Shown here: positions 15,563 through 22,431 of the stretch, piece after piece
Layout of the letters: each line of letters opens with the position of its first letter
Numbering within the stretch: position 1 is the stretch's first letter
Source: Gemmatimonadota bacterium
GTDB taxonomy: Bacteria; Gemmatimonadota; Gemmatimonadetes; Gemmatimonadales; Gemmatimonadaceae
Length of the DNA: 22,537 nucleotides
Direction of reading: 5' to 3'
NCBI GenBank assembly: GCA_031127185.1
Contig: JARIET010000004.1
Coordinates: forward strand, 1-22,537
Notes under the pieces: model-generated
The model's database searches: none
What the model was told of the DNA's origin: nothing
Seen by the model: only the letters and a program-made list of their open reading frames with translations
Made by a program: the position numbers and the translations under genes

Positions 15563-16477
15563 TCACTTCTTGGCGAATCCGTGGGCCATCTGGCCAGGAA
15601 TGCCGTCGAACTCCAGCGTCGTCTTGTACCGCTCGTAACGCCCGTCGCCGGCAGCGGCCCGTGTGCGTTGCCGCATCGCGTCCATCTCGCCGGCATGAAA
15701 TGGCTTGAAGTTTGCCGCCACTTTCAGGTTCTTTCGCAACAGGGCCACGCTATCCATTCCGCAAATCAACGTGCTCGCGGGCAACGAAAAGCTATAGCGC
15801 AAGGCGTCCTCGGGATTCACAACGCGCGACGCCGGGATTGCCCCGCCGGCCATCGGCTTGCAGCCGATGACCGCAGCACCACGTCGGATTGTCTCGGGCA
15901 ACACTTGCTTTTCAAATGACCGGAAGGTGGCGTCAAGCGGATTCAGCGGCATCGCGACGGCGTCCCACGCAAAACCCCGGTTCAGCAACTTCAGGTGAAT
16001 GTGCGGCGACTTGTGGCCACTGAAGGCGATGAACCGTACACGCTTCTGATCGCGCGCCTCCTGCGCCGCATCGAGCCCGCCGTGCTCGTACATCCAGTCG
16101 GGGTCGTTGTCGTAAATCACATCGTGAAAGCACCACATCTCCACCACCGGCGTGCGCAGGCGCTTCAGCGACTCGTCAAACTGCAGCATCGATGTCTTGT
16201 AGTCGCGCAGGTGGGCGCAACACTGCCAGATGAGCGTGACGCGCTCGCGATAACCATCGCGGAGCGCGAGACCAAGCCAGCGTTCGGTGCGCTCATCGCC
16301 GTACTCGTGCCCGGTCTCGATCACCGTCACGCCGTGATCGATTGCCTCGCGCACGATCTGTATCGTGGCACGCTGGCCCGCGCGCGCAAGGCGCCGCGTT
16401 CCGAGCGCCAGGATCGACGTGGGATGGCCGCTCCGGCCGAGTGGCCGCTGCTCGAGCACCTGAGGGGGTTTCGGCAT
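15563..16477 (-). CDS. Aldo/keto reductase-fold protein with altered catalytic tetrad
   Basis: A 304-residue TIM-barrel protein of the aldo/keto reductase superfamily. It begins with RPLGRSGHPTSILALG, the classic AKR opening, and keeps AFSGHKSPHIHLK and PLNPLDATFRSFEKQVLP, which typify one bacterial AKR subgroup. The catalytic tetrad Asp-Tyr-Lys-His is only partly kept. Tyr59 (HEYGDE) and His118 (WCFHDV) are present, the Asp position reads Glu54, and the Lys position in the TLIWQCC segment is Trp or Gln (84-85). Standard hydride-transfer chemistry may therefore be weakened or changed. The gene follows the Smr-domain gene by 53 bases and precedes the glycosyltransferase by one. A run of eight G (plus strand) lies just upstream of its start. 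Confidence 0.88.
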   Translation of the reverse strand: MPKPPQVLEQRPLGRSGHPTSILALGTRRLARAGQRATIQIVREAIDHGVTVIETGHEYGDERTERWLGLALRDGYRERVTLIWQCCAHLRDYKTSMLQFDESLKRLRTPVVEMWCFHDVIYDNDPDWMYEHGGLDAAQEARDQKRVRFIAFSGHKSPHIHLKLLNRGFAWDAVAMPLNPLDATFRSFEKQVLPETIRRGAAVIGCKPMAGGAIPASRVVNPEDALRYSFSLPASTLICGMDSVALLRKNLKVAANFKPFHAGEMDAMRQRTRAAAGDGRYERYKTTLEFDGIPGQMAHGFAKK

Positions 16478-16530
16478 GCGAGAATAATGGGGGGGGTGAT
16501 CGGTAGAACGACTTGAACGCGTCAGTGGGG

Positions 16531-17148
16531 TCAGGCGTCGTCCTCATAGGCTGCGCGGGCCGCCGAAATCAGGAATCGCAGTCGCGCTTCTCGGTCAGTT
16601 TCATCGGGCGCCATTCCACCGGCGAGCACGCTGAACTGCCGCAGCATCTCGTCCTCCACAAGCCGGGCATCGCCGACCACACCCAACGCTGCCAGCGAAT
16701 ATTCGGACAATTGGCGCAGATCGCGAAGCGTTGGCGCATCAAGCCCCACCAGCGCCGTGGCATCCATCGTCGGCGCGGGCCGGGTTCCGCGCCGCGAGCG
16801 CGGCCCCACCTCAAACAGGGCACGAATCGGCGCCAGTTCCACCACAAACGAACCCGGCGTGTGCGTCCGGACGCGAGCCACAACGCCGGCACGCCGCAGT
16901 CGCGTAAGCAAAGACTCGATTGCCGCGCGTACCATGCCCACGCCGCCCGGGCTACCCAGGCCGCGCCCCGTGATCACCAGCACGTCTCCCGCCCGGGCCA
17001 TCTGCCGTTCTCGCAACCACGGTTCGGCGCGCCGCATCGCCTCGCTTGCCGTTGGCAATGACGTGCGCAGGTCAAGCGTACGCGCGGGTCCAAAACGTGC
17101 CTCATCCAGCGCACGCGCGACACCCCCGGACGTACGCCGAACATCCAT
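16531..17148 (-). CDS. Smr (small MutS-related) domain protein
   Basis: A 205-residue protein whose N-terminal half fits the Smr fold. LDLRTSLPTASEAMRRAEPWL stands where family members have LDLHG-x-x-x-x-EA, and VLVITGRGLGSPGG matches the TGxG motif, followed by a helix ending in AAIESLL. Smr domains nick or cleave nucleic acids and occur alone or at the end of MutS2. Here the usual His of LDxH is Arg (about residue 28), so nuclease activity is doubtful. The C-terminal ~90 residues are helical with no recognised motif (RDLRQLSEYSLAALG, LRFLISAARAAYEDD). ATG 17148 is used; a GTG just before it adds one residue. It begins eight bases after the PafA-like stop, suggesting an operon. Confidence 0.7.
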   Translation of the reverse strand: MDVRRTSGGVARALDEARFGPARTLDLRTSLPTASEAMRRAEPWLRERQMARAGDVLVITGRGLGSPGGVGMVRAAIESLLTRLRRAGVVARVRTHTPGSFVVELAPIRALFEVGPRSRRGTRPAPTMDATALVGLDAPTLRDLRQLSEYSLAALGVVGDARLVEDEMLRQFSVLAGGMAPDETDREARLRFLISAARAAYEDDA

Positions 17149-17156
17149 CACGGCGG

Positions 17157-18821
17157 TCAGCGGACGACCTTGGTGAGCACGCGGCCATCCAGGGCTTCCG
17201 TGGGTCGCACACCGAGAATGGCTGCTAGCGTCGGCGCCATGTCAACCACGCGGACGTTGTCTTCGTGTTGGCCAGGCACCACCCCGGCGCCCCAGAAGAG
17301 CACCGGCACCTGGGCATCCGTGTCGTGCGGCGACCCGTGGGACGCATACGTCACGGGCAGCCAGTAGCTGTAGGGCGTCAGTGTGGCGATGAGTCGCACG
17401 TTGGACGTCGGAGCAAACATGTGGAGCCATCGCCGCGCGATGTGATCGCGCACAGTATCGGCACGGGCAAGGTCACGCATCTGATCCACCCGCAGCACCC
17501 CTTGCACGCGCCGGAGGTCGTTCGCCAGGTCGGCGAAGAGCGCATCGGTGGTTGCGGCGCTGGATCCAAGTGCCCCCGGCTTCGTCACAACGACGACTCC
17601 GTCATCAATGTCAACCGCCGTCGTGTCGATACCGAGATCGTCAAGGCGACGGAGGAAGGCGCGCCAGGGAAGATCCAGCGAAACCCGTTTCGCCGCGCCA
17701 TTCGGGTAGAGCGTGGATTTCAAGGTTGGATAGGGCGCAACGCCATGATCGCTCGTCAGAGCCACCAACAGGCGGCCGCCGCCGCGCATGGCGTTCAGTG
17801 AATCGAGGAACAGGCCAAGGTATTGGTCGAGTCGCAGAATCTGGTCGTGAATTTCTCGGGAGTCGGGACCAAAACGGTGTCCCACCGCGTCGGTGGTCGA
17901 GAGCGACACGGCCAGCATATCAGTGCGATTGGCGTCCGCACCCAACCGCAGTTCCCGAACCCCACGCAACGCAAAGCCCAGCGTGAGTTCATCCATCATC
18001 GGGTAGTTGGGAAGAATCGCCGCCGCTCGCGCTGGCTCCCCGGGAAACGGGTGCGGAAACGCGACGTCGAACCCTCCCGTCAGAGCTTCAACGCCAACGC
18101 TGTCCGGCTCGGCGTACAAAGACGACGCCTTCAACAACGACCAGAACTTTCCCGCATAGGAGTGTGGAATCTTCTGCGCGTTGAACGCCTTGACCCACGA
18201 CGGCAGTGTGTCCATGTAGTAGCTGCTCGACGTGAACTCGCCGCTGCCGGAGTACCAGTACACGTCACCTTTATTCTTGCCAAGCGGCAAGATCGCCCCC
18301 CGATCCTTTCGGCTCACTGAAAGCCACTTTGTTGCCGGATTGGCGTTACGCATCCAATCCGTCAACACTGTTCCGCGAAATCGGGCCGGCGATGCGGTCT
18401 CGCTCGCACGTCCGCCAATGACTTGGCCGTCGGGCACACCGTTCACGCCCTGGGAGTTCATCATGATCCCAGTGCGCACCGGGAAGCGCCCCGACATTGT
18501 CGCGGCATGCCCTGGCGCGGTCTCCGTGATCGCGTGATCGTGAAATCCGTTCTTGAAGAACGCACCGCCTTCCCGAAGGCGCTTCAAACCACCGGTGAGT
18601 TGACCAGCGAACCGATCGAAATAGTCGGCGCGCATTTGATCGATCGTGATGAACACCACGAGACTGGGGCGCTGGCTCTGCTGCGTCCGCGCGCGCGGTG
18701 CGTTCACGGCCGCTCGGCGGTCCGGCGCCTGTGCTGCCGCGCAGGCACTCAAGCTGAAGAACGCGATAAGTCCGGGGACAATAACTGTTGAGAGCAGGCG
18801 TGGCACGGCGATTCGTGGCAT
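17157..18821 (-). CDS. PafA-like alkaline phosphatase / phosphodiesterase family lipoprotein
   Basis: Probable periplasmic phosphomonoesterase of the alkaline phosphatase superfamily. The 554 residues match PafA-type enzymes (about 546). An N-terminal signal ends in lipobox LSAC with Cys27. The catalytic and metal residues appear in order: Asp61 in FITIDQMRAD, nucleophile Thr101 in ETAPGHAATMSG, Asp311 and His315 in DAVGHRFGPD, Asp358-His359 in TSDHG, and a late His in ASHGSPHD. Thr rather than Ser as nucleophile, plus Lys172 and Arg174 in SRKDRGAI, match PafA, which releases phosphate from many monoesters. The ATG at 18821 gives a clean signal peptide; the frame remains open further upstream but without coding character. 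It leads the six-gene minus-strand block. Confidence 0.9.
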   Translation of the reverse strand: MPRIAVPRLLSTVIVPGLIAFFSLSACAAAQAPDRRAAVNAPRARTQQSQRPSLVVFITIDQMRADYFDRFAGQLTGGLKRLREGGAFFKNGFHDHAITETAPGHAATMSGRFPVRTGIMMNSQGVNGVPDGQVIGGRASETASPARFRGTVLTDWMRNANPATKWLSVSRKDRGAILPLGKNKGDVYWYSGSGEFTSSSYYMDTLPSWVKAFNAQKIPHSYAGKFWSLLKASSLYAEPDSVGVEALTGGFDVAFPHPFPGEPARAAAILPNYPMMDELTLGFALRGVRELRLGADANRTDMLAVSLSTTDAVGHRFGPDSREIHDQILRLDQYLGLFLDSLNAMRGGGRLLVALTSDHGVAPYPTLKSTLYPNGAAKRVSLDLPWRAFLRRLDDLGIDTTAVDIDDGVVVVTKPGALGSSAATTDALFADLANDLRRVQGVLRVDQMRDLARADTVRDHIARRWLHMFAPTSNVRLIATLTPYSYWLPVTYASHGSPHDTDAQVPVLFWGAGVVPGQHEDNVRVVDMAPTLAAILGVRPTEALDGRVLTKVVR

Positions 18822-18841
18822 TTGTCGGGGCTGGTGAACGC

Positions 18842-18871
18842 GGTAATACCAGGTAATACCCGGCGCGTCAT
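18842..18871 (-). promoter_or_regulatory. Candidate promoter with tandem near-palindromic repeats upstream of the PafA-like gene
   Basis: GGTAATACC occurs twice in tandem, at 18842-18850 and 18852-18860, and each copy is palindromic apart from its central base. On the minus strand the copy nearer the gene supplies TATTAC (18848-18843) as a -10 box. ATGACG (18871-18866) lies 17 bases upstream as a -35 box. The leader would be about 15 bases. The repeats could also be an operator. Confidence 0.45.
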
Positions 18872-18946
18872 GGTACGCACGGGTGCTGCGAAGGATGCGG
18901 AATGAGGCGGAGAAACCGCTAGAGGTACCCACCTTGGCCCCCAAGA

Positions 18947-18978
18947 ACCGTTCCCTCGGCGACCGACCGTGGAACGGT
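18947..18978. promoter_or_regulatory. 8-bp dyad between divergent PafA-like and crcB genes
   Basis: ACCGTTCC (18947-18954) and GGAACGGT (18971-18978) form a perfect inverted repeat with a 16-base spacer. It sits about 39 bases before crcB and could be an operator or an RNA hairpin. TATCAT (19005-19010) just before the crcB ATG resembles a -10 box. The rest of 18872-19016 shows nothing recognisable, and no fluoride riboswitch consensus was found. Confidence 0.4.
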
Positions 18979-19016
18979 ACGTATCTCGTTCATCCGCAAT
19001 GTGTTATCATCACCGA

Positions 19017-19412
19017 ATGCGCGATCTCCTGCTGGTCGGCATGGGTGGCTTTGTGGGGTCCGTGGCGCGCTACGCCTTTGGCGCGTGGGTGACGCAACTC
19101 GTGCCTGCGGGCCGCTTTCCGTTGGCAACGCTCGCGGTCAACACCCTTGGATGCCTTGCAATCGGCGTGTTCAGCAGCATCGCCGAACAATCGTCCGCCT
19201 TTTCACTACACACCCGGCTCGTGGTCATCACCGGCGTCCTCGGTGGATTCACTACATTTTCCGCCTTCGCCTACGAGTCATATTTTCTCGCACGCGAACA
19301 AGCGTGGGCGTTCGTCGCGCTGAATATCGCCGCGCACGTGTTGCTGGGCCTCGCGATGGTGTGGCTCGGTCACGCCGCCGCATCACAGCTGATCGGCCGC
19401 GGCACTCCCTGA
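19017..19412 (+). CDS. crcB: Fluoride ion channel CrcB (Fluc)
   Basis: Small membrane protein that exports fluoride passively and protects the cell from it. The 131 residues are typical and contain four hydrophobic helices. Family motifs are GGFVGSVARY (10-19), LAVNTLGCLAIG (39-50) with the pore-lining Asn42, and GVLGGFTTFSAFAYE (73-87), which holds the phenylalanine and Thr/Ser residues of the fluoride path and central sodium site. The ATG at 19017 is preferred because it places the first helix correctly. Only seven bases separate a TATCAT box from it, so the transcript may have almost no leader. It converges with argD. Fluc works as a dual-topology homodimer, consistent with a single gene here. 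Confidence 0.94.
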   Translation: MRDLLLVGMGGFVGSVARYAFGAWVTQLVPAGRFPLATLAVNTLGCLAIGVFSSIAEQSSAFSLHTRLVVITGVLGGFTTFSAFAYESYFLAREQAWAFVALNIAAHVLLGLAMVWLGHAAASQLIGRGTP

Positions 19413-19423
19413 GCGACCGCTCA
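19410..19423. terminator. Small hairpin between convergent crcB and argD
   Basis: TGAGC (19410-19414, including the crcB stop codon), loop GACC, GCTCA (19419-19423). The 21-base gap holds no other structure. A 5-bp stem is weak for a terminator. Confidence 0.25.
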
Positions 19424-19433
19424 GTACGACGCG

Positions 19434-20618
19434 CTAGGCGATCGCCTGGCGTAACAGCGTAAGCCCTCGCTCCACATCGGCCTTCGACACCACGAGCGGC
19501 GGAACAAGGCGCAACGTGTGTTCACCCGCTGAGCAGATGAGGAACCCGAGGTCGAGAGCCCGCCCAACGATGTCTTTCGCCGGTTCAGTGACGTCCACAC
19601 CCCACATCAGTCCTGTACCGCGAACGGCCCGCACCTTGGAATTCGCCTTCGCAATCGCATCGAGCCCCTTCTTGAGCTGCGCGCCGCGCTCGCGTACGTG
19701 TTTGAGCATCGCCGGATCGCTGAGCCGATCGATGACATGCAGCGCAACCGCCGAAATAAATGGACCGCCACCGAATGTCGTGCCGTGGTCGCCCGCTTGC
19801 ATGGTGTCACCAACTTCACGCGTCATCAGGATGGCGCCCATGGGAAACCCGCCCGCCATCGGCTTGGCCGTGGTCAGCAGGTCGGGCGTGATGTCGGCGT
19901 GCTCGTACGCCCAGAATTTTCCGGTCCGGCCGTACCCGCACTGAATCTCATCGAGGATCAGCAGGATTCCGCGCTCGCGGGTCAGTGTGCGCAGCCCCTG
20001 CAGGAATTTCGGTTCCAGCACTCGCACACCACCTTCGCCCTGCACCGGCTCGGCGATCACGGCTGTCACCGTTTCCGGGTTCAGCGTGGCGTCGAGTTCG
20101 TCGAGGTCGCGTTCGGCAATGGCTATTCCGCCTGCCAGCGGACGAAACGGGGCACGATACTGCGGCCGGTCGGTCGCGGCGAGTGTGCCCATCAATCGTC
20201 CGTGAAAACCGCCCCGGAGTGAGATGATCTCGTGCTTCGCCGCGCCGCCCTTCGCCCTCCCCCAGCGGCGCGCAATCTTGAACGCGCCTTCGTTCGCCTC
20301 GGCGCCTGAGTTGCAGAAGAAGACCCTGTCGGCAAAGCTCGTGGCTACCAGGCGCTCGGCCAGACGTTCGGAGGGCTGCGTGCGATAGAGGTTTGAAGTG
20401 TGAATTAACGAGCCTTCCATCGCGTCGCGGATTGTGCGTTCGAGGCCCGCGTCGCCATACCCAAGCGCATTCACCGCGATTCCGGCGACGAAGTCGAGAT
20501 AGGCCTTGCCGTCGGCATCGAACAACTCGACCCCGGCGCCGCGAACAAATTCCATTGGCGGCTTGCGGTAGACACCAAGCATGGTGTCCGTGACAGGGGC
20601 AGAAGCGAGTGTAGTCAT
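19434..20618 (-). CDS. argD: Acetylornithine aminotransferase
   Basis: PLP-dependent class III aminotransferase that converts N-acetylglutamate semialdehyde to N-acetylornithine. The 394 residues match ArgD. Cofactor-binding residues are in FFCNSGAEANEGAFK (100-114), Asp223 in LILDEIQCGYGRTG and the Schiff-base Lys252 in TTAKPMAGGFPMGAI. FHGRLMGTLAATD and EPVQGEGGV are further family signatures. It follows argB by 14 bases and is the last gene of argCBD. The clustering with argC and argB supports the arginine role over the related ornithine, GABA or succinylornithine transaminases. Confidence 0.94.
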   Translation of the reverse strand: MTTLASAPVTDTMLGVYRKPPMEFVRGAGVELFDADGKAYLDFVAGIAVNALGYGDAGLERTIRDAMEGSLIHTSNLYRTQPSERLAERLVATSFADRVFFCNSGAEANEGAFKIARRWGRAKGGAAKHEIISLRGGFHGRLMGTLAATDRPQYRAPFRPLAGGIAIAERDLDELDATLNPETVTAVIAEPVQGEGGVRVLEPKFLQGLRTLTRERGILLILDEIQCGYGRTGKFWAYEHADITPDLLTTAKPMAGGFPMGAILMTREVGDTMQAGDHGTTFGGGPFISAVALHVIDRLSDPAMLKHVRERGAQLKKGLDAIAKANSKVRAVRGTGLMWGVDVTEPAKDIVGRALDLGFLICSAGEHTLRLVPPLVVSKADVERGLTLLRQAIA

Positions 20619-20632
20619 CGGCGGTGTCTCTG

Positions 20633-21415
20633 TTACCGGAGTGGTGTAGGTGATGCGGACCGCGCGCCGACGATCCGGGTTCCGCTGGTGATGTCACCGA
20701 TGCCGCTGACGCCGGCGATGCGTACGCGGGCGACACCGCCGGCCAGCGCGTGCGCGGCGGCATCGAGTTTTGCAGCCATGCCACCGGTCGCTACGCCGCG
20801 TGCGACGAGATCGGCAGCAGCCTCCTGATCCAATGTCGGGATCACGACGCCGTCGTCGAGAACGCCGGGCACATCAGCAACGAGCACGAGATCGTCCGCA
20901 TGCAACGCGGCCGCGAGTGCCGCCGCCGCATCGTCGCCATTGACGTTGAGTCCCGCGCCGAACGAATCGGACCCGTCGCGCGCGAGAGGCGAGACGACCG
21001 GCACGAATCCACCTGCCATCAGGTGCGAGACAAGCGTCGGGTCAACGCTCACGCGACCGCCGACACGGCCCATCGCCCCGTCGGTGACATGCGCGCGAAA
21101 CATCCCGTCGTCTTCGCCGGACACGCCGACGGCTCGTGCGCCGGCGGAGATCAGCTGCGCCACGATCCGCTTGTTCGTGGTACCGGAGAGCACCATCCGC
21201 ACAATGTCGAGATCGGCCTCGCTCGTTACGCGCCGACCGCCCAGGAACTTTGGTTCCAGGCCAAGGCGACGCTGTAGCGCAGTGACTTCGTCGCCACCGC
21301 CGTGCACCAGACACAGCGTCGTGCCGCCGGCAACCGCGGCGGCAATCGCTGGCGCGAGTGCCGGGTCACTTTGTGCACGCCCACCGATCTTGACCACGCG
21401 GATCATCGCACTCAC
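20633..21415 (-). CDS. argB: Acetylglutamate kinase
   Basis: Phosphorylates N-acetylglutamate with ATP, the second step of arginine synthesis. It is an amino-acid kinase fold of 260 residues. Nucleotide and substrate motifs are VVKIGGRA (7-14, Lys9), LVHGGGDEVTA (36-46), FLGGRRVTSEAD with Arg62, LNVNGDDAAAALA (156-168) and Lys216 in ATGGMAAKLDAA. The start is GTG 21415, overlapping the argC stop by three bases (GTGA); ATG 21406 is an alternative that also precedes the first strand. An N-terminal helix like that of arginine-inhibited hexameric enzymes is absent, so strong allosteric arginine feedback is not expected (inference). A LysZ-type kinase is a less likely alternative. Confidence 0.92.
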   Translation of the reverse strand: MSAMIRVVKIGGRAQSDPALAPAIAAAVAGGTTLCLVHGGGDEVTALQRRLGLEPKFLGGRRVTSEADLDIVRMVLSGTTNKRIVAQLISAGARAVGVSGEDDGMFRAHVTDGAMGRVGGRVSVDPTLVSHLMAGGFVPVVSPLARDGSDSFGAGLNVNGDDAAAALAAALHADDLVLVADVPGVLDDGVVIPTLDQEAAADLVARGVATGGMAAKLDAAAHALAGGVARVRIAGVSGIGDITSGTRIVGARSASPTPLR

Positions 21416-22377
21416 CTCGGCAACCCCAGCGTCTCGTCGAGGCCCAGCATCAGGTTGGCGTTCTGCACCGCCTGACCAGCAGCGCCCTTCATGAGGTTGT
21501 CTATCGCGGAGAACACGAGGAGTGTTGGCACACGGACGTCGGCCACCCTCGTCGCATGGATGCGCACCACATTGCGGTGCGCAACATGTCGTGTCTCTGG
21601 CGGGGTGGAAGCGAGTTCAACGAAGGGCTCGCTTCCGAAACGTGACCGCCAAGGCGCCATCGCATCGGCGATTGGAGCCGCGAGAGGAACCGTCATGGTG
21701 GCAAGAATCCCGCGCGCCGTCGGCAAGAGATGCGGCGTGAAGATCAGGTCCACATCCGCACCAACTTCTCTTACCAGCGCCCGCATTTCCTTGAGGTGAC
21801 GGTGCGTGTTTCCAACGCCGTACGCACGGAAATTTTCCGTCACCTCGCCAAACAACAGGTCGAGTCGCGGTGCAAATCCTGCGCCGGTGACTCCGCTTGC
21901 TGCCGCAATGTGGATCGCGGCGCCCGGCTGGACGAGACGCTGCTCGAGCAGTGGCAGCAATCCCATCAGAACGGTGGTAGCATAGCACCCGGGGTTTGCG
22001 ACCACGTCCGCGCCGCGAATCGCGTCACGCCGCACTTCGGTCAATCCATACGGAATTCCGTCCGAGGCGCCGTTGCCGATACGGAGGTCAGTCGAAAGGT
22101 CCACCACGCGTGCGCCTGTGGCGCGAGCGCGTTCTACCCAGGATTGCGACGCCCCATGTGGAAGGGCACTGAAGACGAGCCGCGCGGAATTCAGCGGCGC
22201 AGCGTCGGTTGCGATGAACGTGACCGTTCCGCCACCGGGCAATTCGGCCGATTCTCCCGCCTGGGTATTCGCGGAAGCGAAGACCAGATCGAGTACAGGA
22301 TGACGTTGAATGAGTGCGCAGACTTCGCGACCGGCATAGCCACTCGCCCCCAGCACTCCAACCGGGATTTTATGCAT
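21412..22377 (-). CDS. argC: N-acetyl-gamma-glutamyl-phosphate reductase
   Basis: NADPH-dependent reduction of N-acetylglutamyl phosphate to the semialdehyde in arginine synthesis. The Rossmann motif is GVLGASGYAGREV (7-19). The catalytic Cys131 lies in ANPGCYATT. HTHR-like substrate contacts appear in GVGNTHRHLKEM, and FTPHLLPTARGI plus the C-terminal KGAAGQAVQNANLMLG are diagnostic. ATG 22377 (321 residues) is preferred to ATG 22401: it starts right before the Rossmann strand and coincides with the predicted transcription start of a TTGACA promoter. The extra eight residues of the longer version would be encoded by the operator dyad. First gene of argCBD, divergent from argR. Confidence 0.94.
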   Translation of the reverse strand: MHKIPVGVLGASGYAGREVCALIQRHPVLDLVFASANTQAGESAELPGGGTVTFIATDAAPLNSARLVFSALPHGASQSWVERARATGARVVDLSTDLRIGNGASDGIPYGLTEVRRDAIRGADVVANPGCYATTVLMGLLPLLEQRLVQPGAAIHIAAASGVTGAGFAPRLDLLFGEVTENFRAYGVGNTHRHLKEMRALVREVGADVDLIFTPHLLPTARGILATMTVPLAAPIADAMAPWRSRFGSEPFVELASTPPETRHVAHRNVVRIHATRVADVRVPTLLVFSAIDNLMKGAAGQAVQNANLMLGLDETLGLPR

Positions 22378-22390
22378 TGATAATGCATAA
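22370..22390. promoter_or_regulatory. Putative ARG box (ArgR operator) over the argC start
   Basis: TTATGCAT (22370-22377), spacer TGATA, ATGCATAA (22383-22390) make a perfect 8+5+8 dyad. A third half-site TGCATA lies at 22397-22402, in direct orientation and 13 bases from the second. ATGCAT-type half-sites are compatible with ArgR operators outside enterobacteria, and a divergent argR adjoins. Assignment to ArgR is inferred from this context. Confidence 0.65.
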
Positions 22391-22412
22391 GTTTGCTGCA
22401 TAGAGTTGTCAA
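22384..22412 (-). promoter_or_regulatory. argC promoter
   Basis: On the minus strand TTGACA (22412-22407) is a perfect -35 box, followed after exactly 17 bases by TATGCA (22389-22384) as the -10 box. Transcription would start near 22377, the A of the argC ATG, implying a leaderless message. The -10 lies inside the ARG-box dyad, so ArgR binding would block it. Confidence 0.6.
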
Positions 22413-22431
22413 CTGGTGTTATCGTTCAGGC

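Noticed and set aside
15562..15696. Longer glycosyltransferase starting at 15696
   Set aside because: The added 45 residues overlap the reductase coding region out of frame and have no resemblance to a GT2 N-terminus.
18822..18944. N-terminal extension of the PafA-like protein
   Set aside because: It would bury the lipoprotein signal 41 residues inside the protein and translate the tandem repeats and promoter-like sequence.
18872..19016. Fluoride riboswitch upstream of crcB
   Set aside because: The conserved pseudoknot segments of the crcB motif could not be found; only an unrelated 8-bp dyad is present.
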